NCBI RefSeq assembly: GCF_032362555.1
Contig: NC_083506.1
Location: 8,727,501-8,791,500, forward strand
Direction: 5' to 3'
Length of the DNA: 64,000 nucleotides
From: Amyelois transitella
Lineage: Eukaryota > Arthropoda > Insecta > Lepidoptera > Pyralidae
Below are positions 10,891-23,050 of this stretch, one piece after another; the stretch's first letter is position 1; each line of letters starts with the position of its first letter. The position numbers and the translations under genes are program-made. The notes beneath the pieces were generated by a model, which saw nothing but the letters and a program-made list of their open reading frames with translations, was not told where the DNA came from and ran no database searches.

Positions 10891-13140
10891 TAGTCATGAT
10901 GTGACAACAGTCATGAAGTGACGATGTGTGTGCGCTCGGTAAGGGTATCTGCATACGTATAATAGTGACTGAGGTGAGCGACCGCGGGCGGTCAACGTAG
11001 CTTGTTCAGCTTAACCAAGGCGCACCACAGACTGATTCATCTCGCAAGTTGCGCAACAAAAACGAAGCGCTCAATTGTCCTCGCATGTAAAAAGAATTTA
11101 CAGCAAAGCACTTTCGCTGTGTCAATTTGAGGTTGAGGTATCATTAACACGTATTAATTATAACAGCTGATTTTATATAATTTATGACAACCATTTAAGT
11201 ATAGTTACAGAGAAAAAGGTTCAAGTTCGTTAATTGAGAAATTGAAGTAATATTTCTTTGTTTTTAAACAACCACGCCAACTAATTGCATAGTTTGTGTA
11301 GAGAAGTCGTACTTATCTAAGTATAGGTAGGTTCATAGACGCGATGGCATTTAATAGAATATTTTAAATAAAGTTTCTACAAATAAGAAACTATGTTCGG
11401 TCGAAGACATGAAAAGTTAAGTTAGTCAGCCGTACATGGACGTCAAATGCACGATTGCAAACAACCGCAAGGTAAATTGCAACGTGCATCGCGTTGCTAA
11501 TCGCCTATGTTCAAGGCGAATTAGTCACCCATTTCTCTGTTTTGTACGTTCTACCCAAACTAGGAATTCATCACTTTCTGTCTGTAAGTATGAAACAAAA
11601 AAATACTTTATATTAAATACAAAAATAACTACTTACCTTTCAGTTTTACTGCAATTGGATTATCTTCTCTAACTACTAATTATTTGTTGATGTTGAATTG
11701 ATATTGTTTTACCATTTTGTAAATTTCTAAGGTAGAAACAGCTCTTATAAATTAAGTAAGTTATGATGGAAAACCGCCATTTAAGGTAACGAGTTATTGT
11801 TATTATATTCATTTTATATAAATAAAATAATTTTTACACAAAGAATATCGACACACTAACATAAATTGGTAGACCACTTCCACAGTATCAATTAACCATT
11901 AAAGATTGATGCAACTGACGTCTTACGAGCAGTCACATAATGAACCATTAATTCGCTGGTGTAATATTATGCAACCTGCCTATTAACGACCTCCGTAACT
12001 AGTACTGTAGCACATAATAGAGAAGCAGTGCTGTGTAGGTTGTCTATAAAGCGATTGAAACGAATAAACAACATCTAAATTACAAAGAGCCGTGAAATTG
12101 ACTAGAAATCAGAGTAGCCATCAGTAGTTTTACTTAGAACATGGAAAGTAACAAAGTTACGCAACAAATAGTTTTATAAATAAGAAGTATTTTAAACCAA
12201 CACAACATCGAATGTTATATACTTTGAATGTTGTCTTTTAAAGTACCAAAAGATAGATGAAATATAAACTACTATTGAATGTTTATACAAAATGTATAAT
12301 ACTTTAAAATGATAATGACCAAACATTAGTACAGCCGAACTTTTGAATAACAGAGTGTCACAGGCGAGACTGGTCCTTTTGTAGAAAAATGAGGGCAATT
12401 AGAATGCTCGCCGTGATCCAAGTTCGTGCTGCACTTTCTAAGGCGAGTCGACGTACAAAAAGGATGCACTCTCAAATATCATCCTTGTCGTTATATACAC
12501 AAGCTAAGGTTTTGTTCAGCTAGCGCCGACGTGTTAAATAATACAAACAATATCAAATAGATAACGAGTACGGAAACTAAATAAATAAAACAGATCTAGT
12601 TAGATTGTACCAAGTAAACAATGAAAGGCAAATAACTTTATCAACCTATTCTTCTACAATTTGTATTGTAATTAAAATGCAAAATAAAGATCGTGCTTTG
12701 GGCTTTGATTCGCGTAATCAGTTTATCACATTTTGATCATCATAATTCGGGTAAACCAAATTTCAAACTTTTAAGATTCAGCACCTATCCAGAAACAGAA
12801 CAGCATTTGGGGTTCTAAAAGGCTCGGTCAACAAAGATAAATTTAGAACATAATTTATTTAGATATACATGTATATACCTGTCTTATAATAAAAAAAATA
12901 TTATATTGTCGGTCATTATTGTCCATCTATTGGATTCGGAAGCAACGTATTTTTTAGCACAAAATATGTATGTAACGGAGGTCGGTAATTGGGAAGCCGT
13001 TATCAGTTGGCGAGGCGATGACCTCGCTGAGCGTCGCATTGCGCAGCTGTGTGAGAACTAATATTATAACTTTTGTGGACCGAGTAATTTACAAGACAAT
13101 AACTTAAAACCAATAAATACTTGGTTCGATCAACTACATA

Positions 13141-13395
13141 CTCACATATAATCACGTCTATATCCCTTGCGGGGTAGACAGAGCCAACAGTCTTGAGCGG
13201 ACTGATAGGCCACGTTCAGCTTTTTGGATTTAAGATAGAATTGAGATTCGAATAGTGACAGGTTGCTTGCCCATCGCCTAAAAAAAGAATCTCAAGTTTG
13301 TAAGCCTATCCCTTAGTCGCCTTTTACGACATCCATGGGAAAGAGATGGAGTGGTCCTATTCTTTTTCGTATTGGTGCCAGGAACCACACGGCAC
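13141..13395 (-). repeat. Family A repeat, near-complete copy
   Basis: Full-length reverse copy of a ~255-bp element. Read 5' to 3' on the minus strand it has GTGCCGTGTGGTTCC, GGACCACTCCATCTCTTTCC, ATGGATGTCGTAAAAGGCG, AACTTGAGATTC, AGCAACCTGTCACTATT, CTGAACGTGGCC, GGCTCTGTCTACCCCGC and AAGGGATATAGACGTG. No open frame. It faces the copy at 14025 head to head. Confidence 0.85.
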
Positions 13396-14024
13396 AGTTC
13401 GATCAACTAAGAGTGCTGTAAATGTAAAACACAGCGGGAAGGCAACAAAAGTGTAGAGTTCCTGAGAGTGCTATTCAATTTGGGCAAAAATTTGTGGTCT
13501 TCAATGGAACAGCCCTAATTTTTGCACCAAGTGTTATTGAATTTTTTTGCGTCATTATGTGAAGGTGTAATGTTGTGGTGTTGGGTGTTGGCGTCCCACG
13601 CAACATCAACGACCTTGCAAGGCCGAAATTCACCCCCTATTCACAAAAGGGACACCTTTTTTGTAGGTGTTCCCAAATAGATTGTTTTATAACCGTTTTT
13701 CTTGCTGAAACATTGTGATGTTTGTGATAGCATACCCGACTTCATTTCGATAGATTGTTTATTGTTGTAATTCCATTTCAACTCTGCTCGATTGTTTAGT
13801 AGAAGTAGAAAATTTGCTCAGTTTTTCTATGCTTTGTCTTTCAGCCTTCATGATTTCGCCTGTGGCTTTCTGTGGGAATTTCTTTAATTATTTCATACTA
13901 AATTTCTCTCAATGCCATTAACCAAAAATTAATCTATAGTTATTAAATATTCTTGATAAATGTCCCTTTATTCTTCAGATGATTAAATTATTATTTGCTT
14001 TGCTTTTATTAAATAATTATTAAT

Positions 14025-14278
14025 TGCCGTGTGGTTCCCGGCACCAGTACAAAAAAGAATAGGACCACTCCATCTCTTTCCCATGGATGTCGTAAAAGGT
14101 GACTATAGGATAGGCTTACAAACTTGGGATTCTTTTGTTAGGCGATGGGCTAGCAACCTGTCACTATTTGAATCTCAATTCTATCATTAAGCCAAATAGC
14201 TGAGCGTGGCTTATCAGTCTTTTCAAGACTGTTGGCTCTGTCTACCCCACAAGGGATATAGAGGTGACCATATGTATG
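14025..14278 (+). repeat. Family A repeat, near-complete copy
   Basis: The best reference copy on the plus strand, from TGCCGTGTGGTTCCCGGCAC to GACCATATGTATG. Together with the reverse copy at 13141-13395 it forms a large inverted repeat with ~250-bp arms around ~630 bp of AT-rich DNA (13396-14024), in which I see nothing else. Confidence 0.85.
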
Positions 14279-15384
14279 ATTAAATTAAACATTAATACAG
14301 AAGCTGTGAGGAAACTTTCTATTAAATACGAGTAGTTTTCTGTGTTGATACGAGTACTTCCTTCTCAAGTTTCACAGGTTGAATTCTTACCGGTTAGGTT
14401 GAATAACGAATTGTTGGTATAATAAGAATTAGTATTTATTAATTAAATTAAACTTTATTGTATAAACAATGTTAAAACAATTAAGTTACGATAAAACTTC
14501 TCTATTTCTATTAAATTACCATAAAGTTATGGATTTATCAAAGATTTATTTTGGTATGGCCTTGTGTGTTTTAGGTTGCGATATAACTTGCGTGCCGCGG
14601 TCTTAAGTTATGAAAATGTGTGTTGTCGAAATGGTAACTATAGTTAAGAAATCCCCATGGATTTCTTAACAAATTAAGTGTAAGTACACTGTACATTAAC
14701 TAATATGTAGGTAATTACTTCGCAATTATTAAAAGGCATATTAGTTACCTATACCTTTTGGAAATAGTTTGATTGGTCAATTGTTTCGGAGTTAAGTTGT
14801 TACACCATTTACGTAAGTTTCATGTTACGTGGACGGTATAAATTGGTCAAATGTGACTTGGACTCAAAAGATTACGCGTCCCCAAAAATATGTGTAGAAA
14901 GACGGACAACAATGTATGATACTAAAAGGATTGTGTTCTTTGCCCTTAAATGACGGATCTTTAAAATAAAACGAATTAAAATATAGTTGAAAATAACATT
15001 AAATAAACGTAAATTCAAAGAAATCTACAGGTTTGAATTGTATCGGTTTGTCCTTGTGCAGGCTATTGTCTTCGAACTTGTGAATATGAACGGAGACTGT
15101 TCTCTTTTCCGTTCCCATACAATACGCAAGTCGAAGTTATCTTGAAAAGAAATCACAAATCAAAGAGACGAATTTAGTTATTTAGACATATTAACTAAAA
15201 TGAAAATAATGAACGAGAGTGGCAAGTGGGCCTGCCTTTTGAATATTTCCAATATAGATATGTCATAGAACTGAAGTAAGATACTGATGTTTGCCAAGCA
15301 ATAATTGTAGTATAAGATGAAAGGTCATAAATATTTATGTAATATTAGGCATGTATATTATATGTATAAATATAATACTCACAG

Positions 15385-16532
15385 ATATAGGGTAATTGCG
15401 CTGGTTTGGCGTCCAGTTCTACTTTTCGTCCATTTCACTTTTAAACGCATATAAAAAGAATATAAACACACCTATGCACGCATGTTGCAACTTGTCACGA
15501 TCCTTCATACTTAAGCAACAGTTCTAACAACCACAAAATCCAATTTGTCAAGTGAAAACTTCGAAAAAATTAAACTCAGTGGCCGGCATGTGTTCGTGTT
15601 GCGTAGACGTCATTGCCGATACAAAAAAAATAGCTGGTGCAGGAACACTCCGTGGTGGGTTTTATGACTATTTCACATAGATTGAGTAATATTTTGGCAT
15701 GTAAGGATATTTAAGAGTATAACTAACATTATGTTCAGGTTATTTTACAATGTTTTTGTAGTAATCTTAGTAAAAGTTTGCGGACGAATACTGACATGCC
15801 TATTTTACCAATTATTTGGTATCCGTCCACGTGGACGGAAACTAAAACAGCAAGCTAAATATTTGGAATGTTCATTTTACTTTTTCAGACCTATAAAATA
15901 ATATGTGTTTTCTTTAGATATGAACTTTATTGGCTATTTGACAAGATATTTAGTTAACGTCCAATAATTTCTCAGTATTGCTTGTTTAAAAAAATGTTTA
16001 AATGGCATGGACGAAAACTAAGCAGCAATTTTTTTTGTATTAGTTTTCGTCCATAATAGTGTGGAATCTACTTCTAACACATTTTCTTGTTAATTCGTAC
16101 AGGTTTTTCTAGTAGGTACTAAACTATGAAATTAATTGTAATAGATGGATTCGGGGAAATAAAAAAAGCAGGAAATCTACTGCTGAAGAATAAATATTTT
16201 TGTTGATTAAATAAAAGATTATAAAGACAGTTTTTATTTAACATTGCATTTTTACTCTTTTTTACATACTGGACGGAAACTAGATCACACCAGGGCGAAA
16301 ACCAAATTTTTTGGACGAAAACTAGTGAAATCTGCCATTTAACATTTAATTATTTATATAAAAAACAATGTAGTTATAATTAAAAGTTTCTTTATTTTTA
16401 TCAAAAATAGACTATATGAGGTATTTAAACAAATATGAGCTATTTTAATTAGGATACTTTATCATATTATTTTTACGTCTGAAAGCTAGCAACTCCGCTA
16501 ATTGGACGAAAACCAGCGCAATCACCCTATAT
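15385..16532. mobile_element. Non-autonomous TIR element with repeated internal motif
   Basis: Terminal inverted repeats of about 29 bp: the left end begins ATATAGGGTAATTGCGCTGG and the right end, read inward, begins ATATAGGGTGATTGCGCTGG, both followed by GTTT and a CGTCCA word. The interior (1.15 kb) has no coding frame. It holds at least nine forms of TGGACGAAAACTAG on both strands (near 15423, 15782, 15823, 15832, 16008, 16041, 16270, 16293, 16311 and 16503). Such repeats are usual transposase-binding sites in DNA transposons. The superfamily is unclear; the flanking TA or ATA could be part of the target duplication. Confidence 0.7.
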
Positions 16533-16910
16533 TTTATGCTTTCACAGATTAGAAATTATGCAATGTGCATAATATACTCGTAGGTACTCGAGACAGAAGC
16601 TCTACGATTGCTATAAGGTAGTACATAAGATAGCATTGCAGAAATGTAACAAAAGAAAATATTAATTTATTCTGATATATTTACAAAGCTATCTTCACTG
16701 AGAGATCAAGCAGCTCGACACGAATGGCCTTGTTATTGTTACGGACTTTCATGTGAGCGGTGAATGAGAGTGAACCTTGTGTAAATGTCAGTCCTCGGTA
16801 TCCTCGGGCTTTGTTATGGGCAAATTACATTTGATTTAATGATAGCAGAGCATCCGTCACAACAAAAATAATATTATTTAATAGGTTATATTTTAGGTTT
16901 AATTCTGCAG

Positions 16911-17266
16911 TGTCGTGTGGTTCACGGCACTTTAGAGCAGGAGTACGCCACCTTTTTTCCATGGATGTCGTAATAGGCGGACATTCATGTAGTGCAAGAT
17001 TTAATGCTGATCTAGTTGCGAAGTAAGAGCATGGTCTGTGCCATCTGCTTCACTTATTGTGCAGATTGTAAAGTCAATCAAGGGAAACGCGAATAAACTT
17101 GGGATTCTTCTTTAAGGGAATGGGCTAGCAATCTGTCACTATTTGAAAATAAATACTATAATTTGGCCATATAGTTGCACGTGGCCCTTGGATATTTTCC
17201 AGACAGTCTATTGGCTCTGTCTCCTTCGTAAGGTAGAAAGACGTGGTTTTATGAACATGTATGTTA
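16911..17266 (+). repeat. Family A repeat, diverged copy with insertion
   Basis: The 5' words GTCGTGTGGTTCACGGCAC and CCATGGATGTCGTAATAGGCG and the 3' words AAACTTGGGATTCTTC, GGGCTAGCAA, CTGTCACTATTTG and TTGGCTCTGTCT flank about 100 extra bases (16985-17085) not present in other copies. Confidence 0.7.
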
Positions 17267-18121
17267 GCTATATTTTAAACTTAAGATCTTTGCTACTACA
17301 TGGTCAATGGAAGTTGCCGTTGAGAATGTCGCACCGAGAAGTTGATCTTGCGCAACAATCTTGCGTCAGGGCCGAGTGCTGCTAGCCGCATTGTGAAAAA
17401 CATTTCAGCACTTTTCTTATATCTAGGATCTTAGCCGATCAGGCTTATTAGAATGATGATTTGCGTACCGTTCTGATTAACAAAAACATAAATATTTACA
17501 ATAAACATTTCACATAGGCAAAAAACATACAAAAAAGATTTTGTTTTGACAGTTGTGAAATAAAAGTATGTAGGTACTTTCAAAATTGATCGTAGTATTT
17601 CGATCAATTTGGAATTTATTTTTATTTATTTATGGCTTGTGTATTTTTGGTAACGGTTGTTCATTCGGGATAGACATAATATTTTTAAGATTATAAACAG
17701 GAAATCGATTGTTTTTTCTTGGAACCTACAGCAACAGAGGCGTGGTTGCCACTTAGAAAGGTGTTTTTGTGTACTCGGTGTAAATCGTATTTTAGCTCAA
17801 ATAGTTAAGAGTTAAATTATAATCCATTACTCATTTGTAAAAAACAGAGTACCGATTATAATCTTTTATTGTTTACAGGAAATACGACAGTACCATAAAG
17901 AATGACGTCGTAAACGTAGGTAACTGCTGACAATAACAACGTGATGTATCCTACTGAGAGTAAGTGAATTAACACGAATTAAGCAATCATGTGGGTCAAG
18001 ACTGCTTTATTGCGTGCGATGATAAACAAAGATCATTCGTAAACAGATTCAAACACGTGCGATTAATTCATGAGTGAGCGCATGCTGACGCTTAGTCAAA
18101 ATTGAGAAGGTCGTTATTTAC

Positions 18122-18340
18122 ATACATATGTCACGTCTATATCCTTCATGGAGTTGAGGCAACAGTCTCAAAAAGGCTGAAAGACCACGTTCAGCTTAAT
18201 GGCTTACCGATGGAACTGCGATTCAGAATAGAGAAGTATTGGTAGGCTAGCCCATTGCCAATAAAAATTCCAAGTTCGGAAACTTTTACTTTGATTGACT
18301 TTTACAATCTGCACGGGAAGTGAAGCAGCCAGCACACATT
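18122..18340 (-). repeat. Family A repeat, diverged copy
   Basis: Reverse copy: CACGTCTATATCCTTC, CAACAGTCTC, GACCACGTTCAGC, GGCTAGCCCATTGCC and TTCCAAGTT occur in the reverse order of the 14025 copy. It carries many substitutions and lost its 5' end. Confidence 0.65.
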
Positions 18341-18956
18341 TCTTCTTCGCCAACAAGCCAGGGTGGAAGCTAATTATTATTCGTTATTTATGTACCTTAA
18401 ATAATAGATATTGTTTATTTTTACGTGCCATTTAGTCTTGAGACGTTTGGCATCGACTAGTGCATTTCACCGCTGGCAACAACGGCTAGGCGGAAGCGCA
18501 TACTGAACTGACTGACTGACCCACTCCACTCGTTAGCTTAGTGGGCGATGCAAATGCGGATGTCTCAGAATTATTGTACTGAAACAGGCGGTTTAAAAAT
18601 GCGTTACGTATCGTGAGAATTTTACGATGGTCCTATTGTGAGGAAAATGATATGGAGTTTGGGCGATAGAAATGGTAGAAGTAGACCAGTAATATTCAAT
18701 GTGCATGAAGATAATAGAAATACCAGTAATTTGTAATACATATACAGAAGATTTCCCTCAGTTATAATTGGGTAATATACAACGCACTCTTGTTTTATGA
18801 ATATTGGATTTGTGGGATTAGTGCTCGTACATATTGACTTTATGTTTCAAGCAATATCAGGACTCTCCATTTGAACTATATAATTATACGAACTGAAGAG
18901 ATAGAAAGAAAGAAGACATGCATTCTCAAAGTTCTTGAATAGTTGTGTGAATTTTT

Positions 18957-19363
18957 AGGGTTCCGTGCCGTAAAGGTAAAAACGGGATCTTATTACTAAG
19001 CTTCCGCTGTCTGTCTGTCAGCTAGCTGGCTGTATCTCATAAACCGTGACAGTTAGAAAGCTTAAATTTTTACAAATAGTGTATTTCCGTTGCCAACAAA
19101 TATATTAAAAAAAAATATTTTATGGCGGCCCCCATACAATAAACGTTTTTTGTTTAATTTTAATAACCGCAACAGGTAGACTAGACACTTATAATTTTCA
19201 CAATATTTCACAACATATTAGTTCTACCTATTTGCGCTTGATGGCGTTGCTATGTGAATCAATTTTTTTTTAAATAAATAAGTAGAAACGTGAATATAAA
19301 AAAATAAAAATTTTAGTTATAAACGAAACCCTTTATGCGCGACTCCGACTCGCACTTAGCCGG
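18957..19363 (+). repeat. AGGGTTCCGT-type dispersed element
   Basis: Begins AGGGTTCCGTGCC, contains GGCTGTATCTCATAAACCGTGA and GGCGGCCCCCATACAATAAACG, and ends CGAAACCCTTTATGCGCGAC, TCCGACTCGCACTTAGCCGG. From memory this is the layout of a very common lepidopteran non-autonomous retroelement whose ends are inverted (AGGGTTCCGT and ACGGAACCCT). Here the second end is mutated to CGAAACCCT. No coding capacity. Confidence 0.7.
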
Positions 19364-21060
19364 AATTTTAATTTAAAACTTTTCTTAAGAGTATGCACTT
19401 TGACCATGTCTTTGTATTTATCAATGTGTTGAGTTTCACTTAAATCATTTCAGCAGTTATGTATTGATTAGTTGATTTACTTTTGCTTTAATTTCTGCTT
19501 TGATAACAAAATGATCTCTAAGGATGTGATACATGTTAAAGGGTAGTAGGTATGTGTTACGTTGTAATAATAGAAGGACAAACGCGCAAAAACTAAGCAC
19601 AGACAGGCAGCGGGTTTGAAAAAATTGGAAACGGAAGCGGAAGTACTTCCGCCGAAACACATGAATTAGGTACATACAGGTAGGTATAATAATTTTTAGG
19701 AAAGTGTTATTGCAAAATTAACTTATTTATTTTATTTTGGAAATAGTAAGTATAAATAGTTAAATTAATCTTGCGGCTTGGGAAAACTATTGTGATGAAA
19801 CCTGCACATGATCTAAGTTGGTCAGGTTCACCTGCTAACTGGGAGGATAAAAGGTAGTTGGCATCACTTAAATAACCTAACCTTCTCACTACTGAAAAAC
19901 TACCTAAAAAGAAATGAGTCTTAATCTAGTAAGTAAACTTCATGGTTATAGCAAATAGAAGTAAAAACTTAGGTATCAGTTGGGACTAGCAAATTAAATA
20001 GGTGACATGAGGTAATAATGACAAAAGATGTAGTAGATTATTTGACAAAGCTTTTTAATAAATCAATAATTTTTTTTGTCAATATTTCTAGAATCAAAAC
20101 TACAGAACAATCCTACCTGCACTGCAAATTCCTGATTAATTGCATCACATGTGCACTTCATGTACTAGATATAATAATAAAAAAATTGTAAAATACTTCC
20201 GCTGTAATGACACTGACTTAGAAACAGCTTCTTGAACTTGTATACATATTAATATAAGTTGCTATTAACAGACAGGTTTTAATATAAAATGTCAAATGTT
20301 ATTTGTAGTATTTGGTTTGTATATAGTCACAAAGAAATGAAGGCCAGCCACTGCCAGTTTACAAAAAGTTTGTCACAAGTTTTGCTTTTATTAAAGCAAC
20401 TTAAATAATCAATTAGATAAGTTTACACTAATCCAAAACTAAATTTATGTTTTGCTAAGTACAGGTTGGTATCCTTTAGCAGGGTTAAACAGGTCTTATT
20501 GTTCTAGAGACTGATCAATACCGAAAGAAATTTGTTTGTATTCCAAAAATAGAATATATTTATCCAATTTTATTTCATGAACCTATATTTTTTTTTTAAT
20601 TTATAAGAAAATGGAAAAATGTCTACCATAATTTATGACTGACTGACCTATGTAGCACATAGGTATTTACAGACTAAAATTGAGTGGAAATTTAAGTATT
20701 GGGCATAAATTTGCTTCTATTTATTGTCCATTGTTTCAAAAACTTTCAAAAAGTAGAGTCTCTCATTAATAAATACACATATTAAATATATACATATTTA
20801 ATTTTTATCCTAGCATTTTTAGAAAAAGAGCCCTAGGTGCACATATGATCACAATAATGGATTGGGTAAGTTGTTATATATGTAAATAATATGTCATGTC
20901 ATGTCATTTAGATGCCTGGATAAGTGTGTTTCCAAATTATGTTTTTGGTAAGTTGGTGTATCAGTAAGCAAAAATCTAATGTTTAAACCCTCAAAATATC
21001 AACAGAACAAAAGGGATAAAGGATGAAATTTTAAACATCTGAAGAATTTTTTTCATCATT

Positions 21061-21290
21061 CATACATAGTTACAATGCAGGTTACACAGAACCAACAGTC
21101 TTGAAGAGACTGGTAGGCCATGTTTGACTGTTTGGCTTTATGAAAGAATTGAGATTCAAATAGTGATAGGTTGCTAGCCCATCACCATCGCTAGCTATTA
21201 AGCTAGCGATGGTGATGGGGATAAACTTGGGATTCTTATATTAATAAGAATCCCAAGTTTATAAGCTTATCCCTTATTTATTTCAATTTG
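21061..21290 (-). repeat. Family A repeat rearranged into two hairpins
   Basis: A reverse copy whose middle has become two perfect hairpins. The first has 18-bp arms at 21178-21195 and 21202-21219. The second has 19-bp arms at 21221-21239 and 21244-21262. In normal copies the words CCCATCGCC and AAGAATCCCAAG follow each other directly; here each is present with an inverted second copy. Confidence 0.85.
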
Positions 21291-21957
21291 TCACAAGTTA
21301 GTCAATACGACACAGACAAGTGGAAACTCCCAATTGAAATTGCAATTGCTGTACTTAATGGAAACTAAAGGCAGTTACATTAAGCTGGAATATGGAAAGT
21401 CATTATTGCGAGGCCAGGTAGAATTAAAACTCCTGGCTAACTCCCTGCTGTCCAATCAGGAATGATAGATTAAGGATGCTAAAGCAAAGTTTAAAAACCA
21501 TTTAGTGATGTCATTATCAGGGAGTGATAGCTACAAGTAGCTTCTGTTCATCATAGCAATGGTATTCTCAATTAAATACATGCTCTGTCAGCTGTTTTAT
21601 TAACGGTTTTTGGAGAGGATAAGGCAGCTAGTTTCAAAGTAGCAATACCCTATAGGTTAGGTAGGTAAGTACAGGCTGTGAAAGTCCGTGTACTATCTAC
21701 TTATATAGTTGATACTGCTAGTCCATAAGTTGGCTTTGACGACTCCATAAACAATCATATTTAAAAAAAAATTGTGTTTATTCAAAATTTATGTCTGTTC
21801 ATTTCAAATGTGCTCCAAAAGCATATAAGTTCAGCTTTGTGAGGTGATACGTTACTAAAGTAAAAATAAATAGCTTCAAAAATCAATACGTGACAGCGTA
21901 ATTTTCATGGATTTCACGTATCTGAATCGATCAAGGAGAGGAAATTATTTTACTTAC

Positions 21958-22251
21958 ATTCAGCAGAGATTCTGGAGACTGTTTACAGGAAAATGACGAC
22001 GGAAAACAGCAATGTCTCCCGTTTATCCTTTGTGTTGTGAAAGAAACTAGTTGAACACACACGAAATGTATATCACTTTTGAGTTAATTCTGATTCTTCT
22101 TTTTCGGTACAAATGTATTTAATTAGGAAAAACAGATAAGTTCAATCACTGTTTAGCAAATTTGAGCAAATACAATGCACAAAAACAAATCACAAAAGCG
22201 AAAATTTTCGACACGACTCGACTGGGTAATCGAAGGCTGTTCTGTCTGACT
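21958..22251 (-). other. Predicted non-coding first exon of gene M
   Basis: On the minus strand, 294 bases run from an Inr-like TTCAGTC (TSS A at about 22251) to a strong donor GTAAGTA directly after GCTGAAT. No ATG occurs within these bases; the only one spans the donor. An ATG-free stretch of this length is unusual in such AT-rich DNA and fits a 5' leader. It would splice to the acceptor at 951. There is no transcript evidence, so the link is inferred from strand, phase and lack of any other candidate. Confidence 0.5.
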
Positions 22252-22253
22252 GA
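22219..22253 (-). promoter_or_regulatory. Predicted TATA-less core promoter of gene M (Inr plus DPE-like)
   Basis: TCAGTC at 22253-22248 fits the arthropod initiator. AGTCG at +29 to +33 (22223-22219) fits the downstream promoter element pattern, one base off the usual +28. No TATA box is visible upstream. The upstream CATTCATTCAATTCATTCA repeat is of unknown meaning. Confidence 0.45.
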
Positions 22254-22636
22254 ATGAATGAATTGAATGAACTTGCCGAGGAATGAAAACCAAAACATTA
22301 AAATTATGAACAAGAAACAGCTGTTAAAAGACCTTAACGCCATCTAGTGTTACGTAAGGTTTAATTAAAAAAATCTCTAAGTAATATTACCTATTTCACG
22401 TTAGATGGCAGTAAGTAGAACTACTGACAGTTTTTATTTAAGTGCAGCATTTTTGTGTAGATGTCGCTCATAAATTATATTGAAGAGAATTTAAAAGATT
22501 TCAGGTTTCTAAAGCGATGAAGTTATTTGTAATTAGTAATATCGAGTGGTCATTTTGTTTTTTAATAAATATTAATAAAAATGAAAAATATTATATGATT
22601 TTAATGTGATAATAAATTTCGAATTGAAGTAATAAC

Positions 22637-22708
22637 GGCCTCTTGGTCTAGGGGTATGATTCCTGCTTTGGGTGCAGGAGGTCCCGGGTTCAAATCCCGG
22701 AGGGGCCC
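22637..22708 (+). tRNA. tRNA-Pro (anticodon TGG)
   Basis: A complete 72-nt cloverleaf: acceptor GGCCTCT pairs with AGGGGCC (one G-T pair), discriminator C. The D arm is in TTGGTCTAGGGGTATGA (A box), the anticodon arm CCTGC-TTTGGGT-GCAGG gives TGG, and the T arm CCGGG-TTCAAAT-CCCGG carries the B box. No intron. It decodes proline CCN codons, probably mainly CCA. It lies about 390 bases from the predicted promoter of gene M on the opposite strand. It has no SINE-like tail, so it is a genuine gene. Confidence 0.97.
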
Positions 22709-22710
22709 TG

Positions 22711-22727
22711 TTTTGAAGATTTTTTTT
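22711..22727 (+). terminator. Pol III terminator of tRNA-Pro
   Basis: TTTT two bases after the tRNA 3' end, followed by a second run of seven or more T, the standard RNA polymerase III stop. Confidence 0.85.
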
Positions 22728-22943
22728 ATGGTTTTTATACTTGTTTTAATTAAATAAATTTTATTTTTAATAAATAGAAGCTTTTCACAACCGTCAAAAA
22801 ATAACTTTTCATGTCTAGCAACAGCTAAACTTAGCCTTCCAGTCTTTGTTCCAGTTTTTCGAGACTATGAGAGATGTATGTCTAGCAACTCGAACAATTT
22901 AGGGTTGGACAAGGAAAATCTTGATTTTAACATTATTAACATA

Positions 22944-23050
22944 CTAGCTGTGCCCGCGACTTCGTCCGCGTGGAATACTTATTTTGGGCATAATTTATTT
23001 TCAAAGGAACATAATTATTTTAAAGTACCTACCTACTTCTGCGTAAATTA
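22944..23050 (-). mobile_element. Helitron 3'-terminal fragment
   Basis: On the minus strand the sequence ends with CGCGGACGAAGTCGCGGGC, ACAGCTAG, before a T, the same 3' end as Helitron 1. The 5' end was not found, so the left limit of the element is approximate. Confidence 0.7.

Larger units (their letters stand above)
952..21957 (-). other. Predicted ~21-kb first intron of gene M
   Basis: Bounded on the minus strand by the donor GTAAGTA (21957-21951) and the acceptor TTTATAG (958-952). I see no plausible coding exon inside. It contains the transposon copies listed separately (family A, LINE, Helitron, a TIR element and an AGGGTTCCGT element). The stretches between them, for example 960-2286, 2410-3410, 4200-5360, 5420-8160, 10900-13140, 14280-15380, 17270-18120, 19370-21060 and 21290-21950, are AT-rich DNA in which I recognise nothing. 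Long lepidopteran first introns often hold enhancers, but nothing here proves that. Confidence 0.5.
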
